From: JABDQA01 sp963824415
GTDB lineage: Bacteria > Desulfobacterota > Desulfobulbia > Desulfobulbales > Desulfocapsaceae
Direction of reading: 5' to 3'
DNA length: 64,000 nucleotides
NCBI GenBank assembly: GCA_963824415.1
Contig: CAWGPM010000014.1
Location: 261,879 to 325,878 of the forward strand
In this document: positions 16,623 through 24,836 of the stretch, one piece after another
Layout of the letters: each line of letters opens with the position of its first letter
Position numbering within the stretch: the stretch's first letter is position 1
Made by a program: the position numbers and the translations under genes
Notes under the pieces: generated by a model
Databases searched by the model: none
Seen by the model: the letters and a program-made list of their open reading frames with translations, nothing else
Told to the model about the DNA's origin: nothing

Positions 16623-17266
16623 CGCTTCTATCGGTCTTTCGGGTTGGCAAACGTTTTCTCAAGTAAAACCTGCATGCGTTCACGGAATTGCGGTGGTGCC
16701 ACCATATAACCGAAAGTGAAGGACAACGGCAAGCAGTGTTGGCCGACTGCAGCGGCAGCCCTTTTGGAGTGGTCGAATTCCCTTCAACTCCACCTCGATT
16801 GGAGGCCGAATACGTTTTGCTCTGGAAGGATACGGTTTGATTCAGCATTAGTGAGCACAACCACAAGCAGAATTGATAGTAACCGGAGATTGTTAATAAT
16901 ACTGAGCAATAATCCCCTCCCTGGAACACTGTTCAGACCAAGACGAAAAAAGAGATTGTCATCAAAAGAAAATTCCACAATAATGGTAGCCGCTGTAAAG
17001 TGCAGACCTTAAGTGCAGACTAGTGGGTGCCTTGAAATCCAGGAAGCGGCATGCAGGTTCGAGGTGCAGGTGAAAGGCTCAGCAGGTGGCCTCAGCGACC
17101 TGGGCGCAGAATTTTCATGGTACCGCTAAATCGTCTGGACCAGAGGGGTTCAGAGGCAGCCCTGAAAGCGGCTAGTCGCAGAAATCTGATCACGAGCGCC
17201 TGTCATCGGCAGGGACAGAAGTGCCGGTAGCGGGTGCAGACAGGGTCGAATCCGGAGGAGGTTGTT
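16623..17266 (+). other. Intergenic leader upstream of the hdrA–mvhD–metVF operon
   Basis: A 644-base gap. The first 350 bases hold nothing I recognise; short open frames there show no family features. From about 16990 to the hdrA start the sequence is more G+C-rich with repeated GTGCAG words (e.g. GTGCAGACCTTAAGTGCAGA) and could fold as an RNA leader. It does not match THF, SAM or cobalamin riboswitch consensus as far as I can see by eye. Confidence 0.4.
17254..17261 (+). promoter_or_regulatory. Strong Shine-Dalgarno (GGAGGAGG) that sets a TTG start for hdrA
   Basis: GGAGGAGG followed by five bases and then TTG ACG AGA at 17267. An in-frame GTG at 17234 lies upstream of this site but has no ribosome site of its own, so the TTG is the better start. 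Confidence 0.7.
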
Positions 17267-20200
17267 TTGACGAGAAGTGCTCCTGTAGGGAAAACCAAGG
17301 ATAGGGTTGGATCGGTTTTGGTTGTCGGCTCTGGTGTCGGGGGAATGCAGGCTTCACTTGATCTGGCTGACAGCGGGCTGCTGGTTCATATGATCAACCA
17401 GGAGCCGTCCATCGGCGGGACCATGGCCCGTCTTGACAAGACGTTTCCCACCGGCGACTGTGCGATGTGCATGATCTCGCCACGCATGGTCGAGTCCAGC
17501 CGCCATCCCAATATCAAGATGTATACCCAGACCAGGGTCTTATCGGTCGAGGGTGAAGAAGGCAATTTCACGGTCACTCTGGAAGAGAAGGCCCGCTATG
17601 TCGACCCGGACCGCTGCACCGGCTGCGGTGCCTGTGAGCCTGCCTGTCCGACCAGGGTGAGCAACATTTTCAACCTGGGCCTCGATAAGCGCAAGGCCAT
17701 CTATGCGCTGTTTCCTCAGGCGGTGCCCAATACCAGGGCAATCGATCCGGAACACTGTCTCTATCTGACCAAAAATGTGTGCCGCAAGTGCGAGAAGGTC
17801 TGCGATGCGGAGGCGATCAACTTTGAAGATACCGACAAGCGTTACACCCTCAATGTCGGCTCGATTATCCTGACTCCAGGTCTGAAGACCTACGACCCGG
17901 CCGTCAGGCAGGAATTTGGCTATGGCCGTTTGAAAAACGTGGTAACGGCGCTGCAGTTCGAGCGGCTGCTGTCCGCTTCCGGACCTTGTGGCGGCGAGGT
18001 TGCCCGGCCGTCCGATCAGGCGCATCCCAAACGTCTTGCCTGGATTCAGTGCGTTGGTTCGCGCAACAGCCACAACGCCAACGGCTGGTGTTCGTCGGTC
18101 TGCTGCATGTATGCCGCCAAACAGGCCATCATCGCCAAAGAACACGACGACGAAGTCCAGGCCACCATTTTTTACATGGAGCTCAGGGCCTTTGGCAAAG
18201 ATTTCGACAAATATATCGACAAGGCCAAAAATGAGAGCGGCACCATCTACCGCCGGGCGATGGTCTCCGAGATTGTGGAAGACCCTCAAAGCGGGGATCT
18301 GACGATTCACTATATCGATGATGAAGGACGGCGTATCAATGAAGAATTCGATATGGCCATTCTGTCGATGGGTTTCGAGCCGCCTGAAGATGCCTTGGCC
18401 TTTGCCGAGACTTTTGGCATCGAGGCTGATGAGTACGGTTTTGCCAAAACATCCAAACTGAATCCGGTCCAGACCAGCCGCAACGGCATTTACGTGGCGG
18501 GTATTTACCAGGGGCCTAAAGATATTCCGGAGACAGTGATCCAGGGCAGCGGCGCCGCTGCCGGAGCCATGTCGCTGCTCGGAGACAGCCGCGGAACCGA
18601 GGTCGAGGAAGTGGTGCTGCCGCCGGAGCGCGATATAAGTGGAGAAGATCCGAAAATCGGTGTCTTCATCTGTCACTGCGGGGTCAATATCGCCGGCACC
18701 GTTGACGTGCAGCAGGTGGCCGATGCCGCTGCCGCTGAAGACGGGGTGGCTCACTCGGAGACCATCATGTATGCCTGCGCGCCGGACGGCCAGGCCAAAG
18801 TCAAGGAACTGATCAAGGAGAAGGGACTGAACCGGGTGGTCATCGCCTCCTGCACCCCGCGTACCCATTCACCGCTGTTCCAGGATACCATCCGTGAAGT
18901 CGGCCTGAACAAATTTCTGTTCGAGCTGGCCGATATCCGGGAGCAATGTTCCTGGGTACATAAGGACAACAAGGAGCAGGCCACCAAGAAGGCGATCGAA
19001 ATCACCAATATGAATGTGGCTAAGGCCCGGCTGCTGGATCCGGTCAGCCAGAACTCGGTTGGCGTAGACCACGCGGCCCTGGTGGTCGGTGGCGGCATTG
19101 CCGGGATGAACGCCTCTCTGTCGCTGGCTGAGCAGGACTATCAGGTGCACCTGGTCGAGCGCCAGGACAAACTGGGCGGCCTGCTGCGGCGGGTGCGGCG
19201 CAATCTGGAAGGCGACGATGTCCAGAATTATCTGGCCGAGACGATCAGCCAAGTGGAGCAGCACCCGGCGATCACGGTTCATCTCAACGCCGCAGTTGAG
19301 AGTACCGATGGGTTTATCGGCAATTTCAAAACCAGACTGAACAACGGTGCCGTCATCGAGCATGGGGCGGTCTTGATCGCCACCGGCGGCGCCGAATATA
19401 CGCCGGATGAATACGGCTACAACGATTCAGAAAAGATCATCACCCAGCGCGAGCTCGAGGATCTGCTCGCCGAGCGAGAGCCGGCGGCCGGCGAGACCTA
19501 TGTAATGATACAGTGCGTGGGCTCGCGCGAGGAACCGGCTAATTATTGTTCGCGGATCTGCTGTCAGGATGCGCTGAAAAACAGCATTGCGATCAAAAAG
19601 AGCAACCCCGCGGCAACCGTTATCATCCTTTACCGGGACATGAGGGCTTATGGCCTGAAAGAGGATTATTACAAGCAGGCGCGTGATCTGGGGGTGCTCT
19701 TCTTTTTGTTTACACCGGAAGAAAAGCCGGTGGTCGAAACCGGAGGTGAGAAACTGCGGGTCAGTCTGCCCGGCAAGATACTGGGCAAAGAGATGGTCAT
19801 AGAACCGGATTATGTAGTGCTTTCAACCGGCTTGCGGCCGCAGCCCGACGCCACCGAATTTGCCAAAAAATACAAACTGACCTGCAATATTGACGATTTT
19901 TTACTGGAGGCCCACGTCAAACTGCGGCCCGTCGATTTCCCCAGTGAGGGATTTTTCCTGGCCGGCCTGGCCCATGCCCCGAAGAATCTGGAAGAAACCA
20001 TCTCCCAGGCGCTGGCCTCCGCCGGCCGGGCCGGGGCGCTGCTGTCCAAAGAAAAACTGACCGTTTCAGGGGTCATTTCGAAGCATAACAGAGATATCTG
20101 TATGTCCTGCCTGGCCTGCTTCCGGGCCTGTCCGTTCGGCTCTCCATTCATCGACGAGGACGGCATGATCAGTCACAACGAGGTGAAGTGCACCGGTTGC

Positions 20201-20302
20201 GGCATCTGTGCCGGGATTTGCCCGGCCAAGGCGTTCCAGGTCAATTTTTTCAGAGATGATCAGATCACCGCGATGATCGATTCGGTAACTGAGCTCAACT
20301 GA
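17267..20302 (+). CDS. hdrA: Tandem (double) HdrA-like FAD/iron-sulfur protein
   Basis: 1011 residues, about twice the core of a minimal HdrA. First half: FAD-binding GSGVGGMQAS, DCAMC at 64-68, a CTGCGACEPACP cluster at about 117-128 and further cysteines in CRKCEKVC. Second half: a second FAD site VVGGGIAGMNAS, a QCVGSREEPANYCSRICC region, and a C-terminal ferredoxin (Cys945-955 and Cys975-985). Such double HdrA (QmoB/HdrA2-like) proteins relay electrons through two flavins and many clusters and can confurcate or bifurcate. First gene of an operon with mvhD, metV and metF. No hdrB or hdrC follows it, unlike the Moorella-type MetFV-HdrABC-MvhD complex. Confidence 0.9.
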   Translation: MTRSAPVGKTKDRVGSVLVVGSGVGGMQASLDLADSGLLVHMINQEPSIGGTMARLDKTFPTGDCAMCMISPRMVESSRHPNIKMYTQTRVLSVEGEEGNFTVTLEEKARYVDPDRCTGCGACEPACPTRVSNIFNLGLDKRKAIYALFPQAVPNTRAIDPEHCLYLTKNVCRKCEKVCDAEAINFEDTDKRYTLNVGSIILTPGLKTYDPAVRQEFGYGRLKNVVTALQFERLLSASGPCGGEVARPSDQAHPKRLAWIQCVGSRNSHNANGWCSSVCCMYAAKQAIIAKEHDDEVQATIFYMELRAFGKDFDKYIDKAKNESGTIYRRAMVSEIVEDPQSGDLTIHYIDDEGRRINEEFDMAILSMGFEPPEDALAFAETFGIEADEYGFAKTSKLNPVQTSRNGIYVAGIYQGPKDIPETVIQGSGAAAGAMSLLGDSRGTEVEEVVLPPERDISGEDPKIGVFICHCGVNIAGTVDVQQVADAAAAEDGVAHSETIMYACAPDGQAKVKELIKEKGLNRVVIASCTPRTHSPLFQDTIREVGLNKFLFELADIREQCSWVHKDNKEQATKKAIEITNMNVAKARLLDPVSQNSVGVDHAALVVGGGIAGMNASLSLAEQDYQVHLVERQDKLGGLLRRVRRNLEGDDVQNYLAETISQVEQHPAITVHLNAAVESTDGFIGNFKTRLNNGAVIEHGAVLIATGGAEYTPDEYGYNDSEKIITQRELEDLLAEREPAAGETYVMIQCVGSREEPANYCSRICCQDALKNSIAIKKSNPAATVIILYRDMRAYGLKEDYYKQARDLGVLFFLFTPEEKPVVETGGEKLRVSLPGKILGKEMVIEPDYVVLSTGLRPQPDATEFAKKYKLTCNIDDFLLEAHVKLRPVDFPSEGFFLAGLAHAPKNLEETISQALASAGRAGALLSKEKLTVSGVISKHNRDICMSCLACFRACPFGSPFIDEDGMISHNEVKCTGCGICAGICPAKAFQVNFFRDDQITAMIDSVTELN

Positions 20303-20326
20303 CGGGCTTAAACCAGGAGGAAGATA

Positions 20327-20851
20327 ATGGCACTTGGTGAAGAAGAAAAAGAGGTGGCGGTCAATCCGGAGAAGACTCTAGGGGAAACCCCGCCGGACTG
20401 GAAGGCCAACATCATCGCCTTTGCCTGTCACTACTGCGCTTTTGCTGCGGCCGATCTGGCCGGGGTGATGCGCCTGTCGTATTCTACCAGCGTCAAGGTA
20501 GTCAGGTTGCCCTGCACCGGAAAGCTTGACCAGATCTATGTGCTGCGGGCCTTCGAGCGGGGCATAGATGGCGTTTTCGTGGCTGGCTGACTGCCCGGGC
20601 AATGCCATTTCCTGGAAGGAAATACCAACGCGGCCAAAAGAGTTCAGCAACTGAAAAAACACCTGCTCACCGTTGGGGTCAACCCTGAGCGGCTGCATTT
20701 CTACAACCTTTCCGCCGCCCAGGGACCGAGATGGGCGGAGATCTGCACCGAGTTTTCGGAAAAAATCAGCGAGCTGGGACCATCGCCGGTCTGGCTGGCC
20801 TTGAAGAAAAAGAAAGATTCGAGCCAAACGCAGGAAAAACAACCCGTCTGA
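20327..20851 (+). CDS. mvhD: MvhD family [2Fe-2S] electron-transfer subunit, selenoprotein with UGA-encoded Sec at residue 88
   Basis: AGGAGG precedes ATG 20327. The frame runs 87 codons to GVFVAG, meets TGA at 20588-20590, and continues in the same frame for 86 more sense codons (LPGQCHFLEGNTNAAKRV onwards) to TGA 20849-20851. The downstream part is clearly MvhD: GVFVAG-C-x4-CHxxEGN is the family motif, so UGA replaces the conserved cysteine. Other likely cluster ligands are Cys34, Cys37, Cys63 and Cys93. A hairpin 16 bases after the UGA fits a bacterial SECIS. Known relatives (VhuD, and MvhD of several Desulfobacterota) are selenoproteins. It links HdrA to a hydrogenase or dehydrogenase electron donor. 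A standard gene caller would truncate it at 20590. Confidence 0.88.
20588..20623 (+). promoter_or_regulatory. Candidate bacterial SECIS element (UGA plus hairpin)
   Basis: UGA at 20588-20590 is followed after 16 bases by ATTTCC-TGGAA-GGAAAT (20607-20623), a six-pair stem with a five-base loop inside the coding sequence. Position and loop size suit a SelB-recognised bSECIS. The outer pairs are weak, so the exact fold is uncertain. Confidence 0.55.
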
Positions 20852-20902
20852 TAGTGTCGCCGGGCCGATGGTCGGCAGCCGCCGATGAAGGAGTGAAACG
20901 TT

Positions 20903-21565
20903 ATGATCGTTGGGGAACAGAAACCGTTTGAAGAAGTCTGGGAGATGGTCAAGGATCACAAGCAACTGACCGTTTACGGTTGTAATACCTGTGTTGCTGT
21001 TTGTCACCAGGGGGGAAACAAAGAAGCGGGGATTCTCGCTTCGCAGCTCAGGATGCGGGCCAGCCAGGACGAGGTCGATATCGAGATTGTCGACAGCGGC
21101 ATCGAACGACAGTGTGAGCACGAGTTCTTTGAAAAGACCGAGGAACTTATCAGCAAATCGGAAGCGGTCCTCAGTCTGGCCTGCGGAATCGGGGTCCAGT
21201 TTATGGCCTCCAAATACCCGAGTACGCCAATATATCCGGCGCTCAATACCACCTTCCTGGGCGACGTTCCCGAAACCGGTCTGTTCACCGAAAAATGCCA
21301 GGCCTGCGGTGATTGCGTGCTTGGCGTGACCGGCGGGGTGTGTCCGGTGAGCCGCTGTGCCAAACGATTGTTTAATGGGCCCTGCGGGGGATCGACATCC
21401 GGCATGTGTGAGATTTCAAAGAATACCGAATGTGCCTGGCAGCTCGTAATCGATCGATTGGAGGCTCTGGGCCGCCTGGATGACTATGAAAAAATTCAGC
21501 CGATAAAGGATTGGTCCAAAGACCGGTCCGGCGGACCTCGTTCTTTTAAACTGGAGGACTTCTAA
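20903..21565 (+). CDS. metV: MetV, zinc/iron-sulfur subunit of methylenetetrahydrofolate reductase
   Basis: 220 residues with AAGGAG before the ATG. N-terminal cysteines in YGCNTCVAVCHQGG and a C-terminal cluster CQACGDCVLGVTGGVCPVSRC followed by GPCGG match the MetV / MTHFR-C-terminal family, which carries [4Fe-4S] clusters. In acetogens MetV binds MetF and passes electrons to its flavin. Its last base is the first base of the metF ATG, so translation is coupled. Confidence 0.88.
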   Translation: MIVGEQKPFEEVWEMVKDHKQLTVYGCNTCVAVCHQGGNKEAGILASQLRMRASQDEVDIEIVDSGIERQCEHEFFEKTEELISKSEAVLSLACGIGVQFMASKYPSTPIYPALNTTFLGDVPETGLFTEKCQACGDCVLGVTGGVCPVSRCAKRLFNGPCGGSTSGMCEISKNTECAWQLVIDRLEALGRLDDYEKIQPIKDWSKDRSGGPRSFKLEDF

Positions 21566-22500
21566 TGGGGGAAACGATTACCAGCAGTCGACTCGAGAAG
21601 GTCTTGAAGAGCGGACATCAGGCGGTTACCAGCGAGTGTGGTCCTCCCCGGTCAAGCGATCCGGCACACATCGTCGAAAAGGGTAAACTGATAAAGAACC
21701 ATGTCGATTCGATCAACGTAACTGATAACCAGACCTCGGTTACCAGGCTGTGCAGCCTGGCGGCCTGCATCCATTTGAAGCAGATGGGGCTGGATCCGGT
21801 GCTGCAGATGGTGGTCCGGGACCGCAATCGAATCGCGCTGCAGAGCGATATTCTCGGCGCCGCGTCGTTTGGTATCAATAACGTGCTCTGCCTCTCGGGA
21901 GATCATCAGAGCTTCGGTGACAGTCCGCAGGCCTCGAATGTTTTCGACCTTGACTCGATGCAGCTGGTGCAGACGGTCAGGTACATGCGCGATGAGGGCA
22001 AATTTTTAAGCGGAGATGAGATCAAGGTCCCGCCCAGCCTGTTTGTCGGTGCTGCGGCCAATCCGTTCGGCGACCCCTTTAAGATAAGGGTGCCGCGCTT
22101 GGCCAAGAAGGTCGCCGCAGGCGCTGAGTTTATCCAGACCCAGTGCATCTACAACCTCGACAAATTCGAGAAGTGGATGGAAGGTGTGCGGCAGCGGGGA
22201 TTACACGAAAAGATCTATATTCTGGCCGGCATCACGCCGATGCGCTCGGTTGGTATGGCGCGCTATCTCCAGAAAAACGTTCCCGGCATGGATGTACCTG
22301 ATGAGCTGATCGAGCGGATGAAAGGGGTGGATAAGAAGAAGCAGGCGGATGAAGGCATTACCATTGCCGTGGAATCAATCCAGCGTCTCAAGGAAGTTGA
22401 GGGTGTGGCCGGTTTCCATGTGATGGCCATTGAATGGGAAGAAAAGGTACCCGAGATCGTCGAACGCTCAGGCCTCTACCCGAGACCAGAGATCGATTGA
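21565..22500 (+). CDS. metF: Methylenetetrahydrofolate reductase
   Basis: 311 residues, the normal TIM-barrel length. Features include an N-terminal VTSECGPPRSSDP (catalytic Glu region), NVTDNQTSVTRLCSLAACIH, the flavin-site block NVLCLSGDH and FIQTQCIYNLDKFEKWM. The enzyme interconverts methylene-THF and methyl-THF in the Wood-Ljungdahl pathway or methionine synthesis. Lacking its own cluster, it needs MetV for electrons. Last gene of the operon; a strong terminator follows at 22827. Confidence 0.93.
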   Translation: MGETITSSRLEKVLKSGHQAVTSECGPPRSSDPAHIVEKGKLIKNHVDSINVTDNQTSVTRLCSLAACIHLKQMGLDPVLQMVVRDRNRIALQSDILGAASFGINNVLCLSGDHQSFGDSPQASNVFDLDSMQLVQTVRYMRDEGKFLSGDEIKVPPSLFVGAAANPFGDPFKIRVPRLAKKVAAGAEFIQTQCIYNLDKFEKWMEGVRQRGLHEKIYILAGITPMRSVGMARYLQKNVPGMDVPDELIERMKGVDKKKQADEGITIAVESIQRLKEVEGVAGFHVMAIEWEEKVPEIVERSGLYPRPEID

Positions 22501-22516
22501 TTCGCAATAACATCAA

Positions 22517-22774
22517 CCTGAATATTTCACGAGTTGAGACGGCCTGCTAGCCGAGGAGACTTGGGGAAGGCTATATGCGTAATATGCCTTCCCAAAAAGC
22601 GACGCGGGATAGCAGGCCGTATTGACTCGCCCGAAGGGTGGAAATGCTGTCTTTTCAGCACTGATTCTAAAGGGTACAAACGGTGTTGTTTGCATAATTG
22701 TGTAACTTTAGAACAAACTTTTGATATTGTTCAGATAGTAATAGTTTTCGTTGTTTTTCCATGAAATTTTCAGG
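22517..22774 (+). repeat. Dispersed intergenic element, copy 2 (full length, 258 bases)
   Basis: Begins CCTGAATATTTCACGAGTTG and ends CATGAAATTTTCAGG; the two ends are inverted repeats (CCTGAATATTTCACG against CCTGAAAATTTCATG). The 5' part forms a long hairpin with CGAGTTGAGACGGCCTGC paired to GCAGGCCGTATTGACTCG and an inner CTTGGGGAAGGC / GCCTTCCCAAAAAG stem. It lies 16 bases after metF, ahead of the metF terminator, so it is probably transcribed as the 3' end of that mRNA. Confidence 0.78.
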
Positions 22775-22826
22775 CTAAGCAGGCCTTTCGTCTGTAAAAA
22801 CAGGGCAAACGTATTCCAGAAACAGA

Positions 22827-22866
22827 ACGGGGCAGGACATGAATTTATGTCCTGCCCCGTTTTTTT
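22827..22866 (+). terminator. Rho-independent terminator of the hdrA–metF operon
   Basis: ACGGGGCAGGACAT, loop GAATTT, ATGTCCTGCCCCGT, then a run of T. A perfect 14-pair stem with U tract, between convergent metF and fur. On the other strand the T run is weak. Confidence 0.9.
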
Positions 22867-22884
22867 ATGGTGTGCTGGTAGCGC

Positions 22885-23322
22885 TCAGTTGAGTGGAGCT
22901 TGCTCCCGGGTCTGTCGGCATTGTCGGCAGAGGCCGGAGAATTCGATGTGATGGCCCAGCACCTGGTAATCGGTTGCCGCAGCAGCCAGTTGATTGATCC
23001 TGGCCTGGACTTCAAGTTCGATATCGTCGACTTTGCCGCAACCCGAGCAGCGAATATGGTAATGCAGCTCAGTGGTGGCATCGAAACGCTTCTGGGTGCC
23101 GCCCACCTCCAATTTCATGATAAGCCCGTGTTCAGCCATCAGCTCGAGATTTCTATAAACGGTGCCAAGCCCGATTCTGGGCAGCCGCCTGCGCACCATG
23201 TCATATACTTCGTTGGCCGTAGGATGCGAGGTAACCTTTGATAATTCCTCGAGAATGATTTGGCGTTGAGGGGTCAGTCTCATCTGGGCAGTTGCTTCAG
23301 CGTGTTCTTCCAGGTGATTCAT
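22885..23322 (-). CDS. Fur/PerR-family metalloregulator
   Basis: 145 residues from ATG 23322 (MNHLEEHAEATAQMRLTPQR). A longer frame to 23397 adds sequence with no family similarity. The winged helix includes RQIILEELSKVTSHPTANEV and GLGTVYRNLELM; the dimerisation domain has HYHIRCSGCGKVDDIE, and the C-terminus has CRQCRQ, giving the two CxxC structural zinc pairs. It represses metal uptake or peroxide genes; Fur, PerR and Zur cannot be told apart with certainty, though the PerR-like size and short C-terminus are noted. A Fur-box-like site lies 39 bases upstream. Confidence 0.88.
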   Translation of the reverse strand: MNHLEEHAEATAQMRLTPQRQIILEELSKVTSHPTANEVYDMVRRRLPRIGLGTVYRNLELMAEHGLIMKLEVGGTQKRFDATTELHYHIRCSGCGKVDDIELEVQARINQLAAAATDYQVLGHHIEFSGLCRQCRQTREQAPLN

Positions 23323-23360
23323 AAGCAGGTTCCTGTTCCAATGGTTACACGGATAGAATG

Positions 23361-23375
23361 TAATAATATTTCTCA
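23361..23375 (-). promoter_or_regulatory. Possible Fur box in front of the fur-like gene
   Basis: On the gene's strand TGAGAAATATTATTA matches 12 of 14 fixed positions of the 7-1-7 consensus TGATAATnATTATCA. Its location just upstream of the start suggests autoregulation. The region is A+T-rich, so a chance match is possible. Confidence 0.4.
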
Positions 23376-23549
23376 TTCCCATACTATGGCTGGGCAAATA
23401 TTACAATATAAAATTCAGTCAAAGGTTAACGATAGCAGGGAGTTGGCGTTAAGGCAGAAGAACCTGCCGGCCGCTGGTAGTAAAATACGCGCTATTTGAG
23501 CCGGCATCAACTCTGATTCATCCGGGCTCGGAGGCAATCCCCACTTGGA

Positions 23550-24836
23550 TCAGGGAGACAGGCAGGGGTTGAAATAGCCGAAGCGCAGGTGGTCAAATTC
23601 TTTTTGTATCATCGCAAGCCAGCTGCGTATTCCATAGAACGGCTGGCCGGTTTCAGACTTGATTGTGGTCAGATACCAGCGTGGATCGATATTGAGATTG
23701 CGCAGTTGAATATAATCGGGCCTGGTTTGTTCGATCAACCTGCAGAGCGCCGCAGTTTCTGCGTGGGAATCGGTAAAACCCGGTAAAATGAAATAGTTCA
23801 GCGAGACAAAGCCGCCGCAGCCTTTCATCGCGCGGATCGAATCCAGCACATCTTCGAATTGATAGTGGCTGGGGCGATAATATCGGTGGTAATAAATTTT
23901 CTGGGCGGAGTTCAGGCTGACCCTGATCGAATCGAGCCCGCGCTGGGCAAGACGCTGAACCGCCTGGGGCAGGCTCGCATTCGAATTAAGGTTGATGGTG
24001 CCTTTCTGCGTATGGTGGCGGATTTTTGCAATGGCGGATTCAAGCAGCGGGGCCTGCAACAGCGGCTCACCTTCGCAGCCCTGTCCGAAACTGACCACCG
24101 GGGCTTCGGCCAATTCGAGGTGGTTGACGGCTATCTCGGCTATCTCACTGACTTTCGGGACAAAGGTTATGCGATCCTGGGTTGACGGACAGCTCTGTGC
24201 AGGCTGCAGAGAGATGCACCCGAGACAGCGGGCGTTGCAGGTTGGGGACGTCGGCAAAGGGGCCTCCCAGCGGCCCAGAAAATAGTTTCTGGCGGCCGGG
24301 CAGTGATAGGTCAGACAGCATTTTCCAAGGTGCTGAATGAGCCGGTTATGGCGATTTTTCTTGAGTGCCTCTGTCGTCTTGCGGGAAATTACGGACTGTT
24401 TGAACAGGCCGAAATCCTGGCGCGAATCGGGATCGCTTCTGAACCCGGCAACCCAGAACCTGCCATCGTACCAGCCCACGGCGGTGTAGGCAAAAAGGGG
24501 CAGCAACTGAGTCTTTTCTTTTTCCTGATAGGCCGCGGAATAGATCGCCGTGTGGGCCGGTGCCATGAAGGCCGCCACAGCCTGCACCCGCTTCCCAGGA
24601 TCAGCTGGATCGTCAGTAAAGAGAAGTGCTTCACCACTGTGGTGATCGATGCCGACCGGCAGGCGGTCGGGCAGGGTAAAGAGTTCGCTGCCTGCCGGCA
24701 GCTCGATGAGATCTTCTAATTCCGGTTTCAGATAGGCGCCATGGGCCATACCGGCCATGGCGAGATCGGGGAAATCGCAAATGTTGCCTGACTCGTCCGC
24801 ATAGACAAGAGCAGGCAGGACATCGGGGTGAATCAC
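23550..24836 (-). CDS. Radical SAM protein of unknown function
   Basis: 428 residues. The cluster motif CNARCLGC (Cx3Cx2C) lies near residue 205, after a 200-residue N-terminal domain that contains extra cysteines (GKCCLTYHCPAARNYFLG). Downstream VVSFGQGCEGEPLL and LDSIRVSLNSAQKIYYHRYY match the barrel of MoaA/PflA-type enzymes, and RCIGC-SLQ is followed by several prolines. The substrate is unknown. Its ATG overlaps the stop of the small gene upstream by four bases, indicating a functional pair. Confidence 0.8.
   Translation of the reverse strand: MIHPDVLPALVYADESGNICDFPDLAMAGMAHGAYLKPELEDLIELPAGSELFTLPDRLPVGIDHHSGEALLFTDDPADPGKRVQAVAAFMAPAHTAIYSAAYQEKEKTQLLPLFAYTAVGWYDGRFWVAGFRSDPDSRQDFGLFKQSVISRKTTEALKKNRHNRLIQHLGKCCLTYHCPAARNYFLGRWEAPLPTSPTCNARCLGCISLQPAQSCPSTQDRITFVPKVSEIAEIAVNHLELAEAPVVSFGQGCEGEPLLQAPLLESAIAKIRHHTQKGTINLNSNASLPQAVQRLAQRGLDSIRVSLNSAQKIYYHRYYRPSHYQFEDVLDSIRAMKGCGGFVSLNYFILPGFTDSHAETAALCRLIEQTRPDYIQLRNLNIDPRWYLTTIKSETGQPFYGIRSWLAMIQKEFDHLRFGYFNPCLSP

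Noticed and set aside
16600..16929. 109-codon reverse frame upstream of the radical SAM gene
   Set aside because: No ribosome site, no family features and overlap with the real gene's start.
17040..17110. tRNA-like segment with GGTTCGAGGTGCAGG
   Set aside because: No acceptor stem, anticodon arm or D arm can be formed around it.
17540..18868. 442-codon open frame on the reverse strand
   Set aside because: Lies wholly inside the strongly supported hdrA coding sequence; no ribosome site or family features.
20327..20590. 87-residue protein ending at the UGA
   Set aside because: The same frame continues as conserved MvhD sequence after the UGA, so this is a truncation of a selenoprotein.
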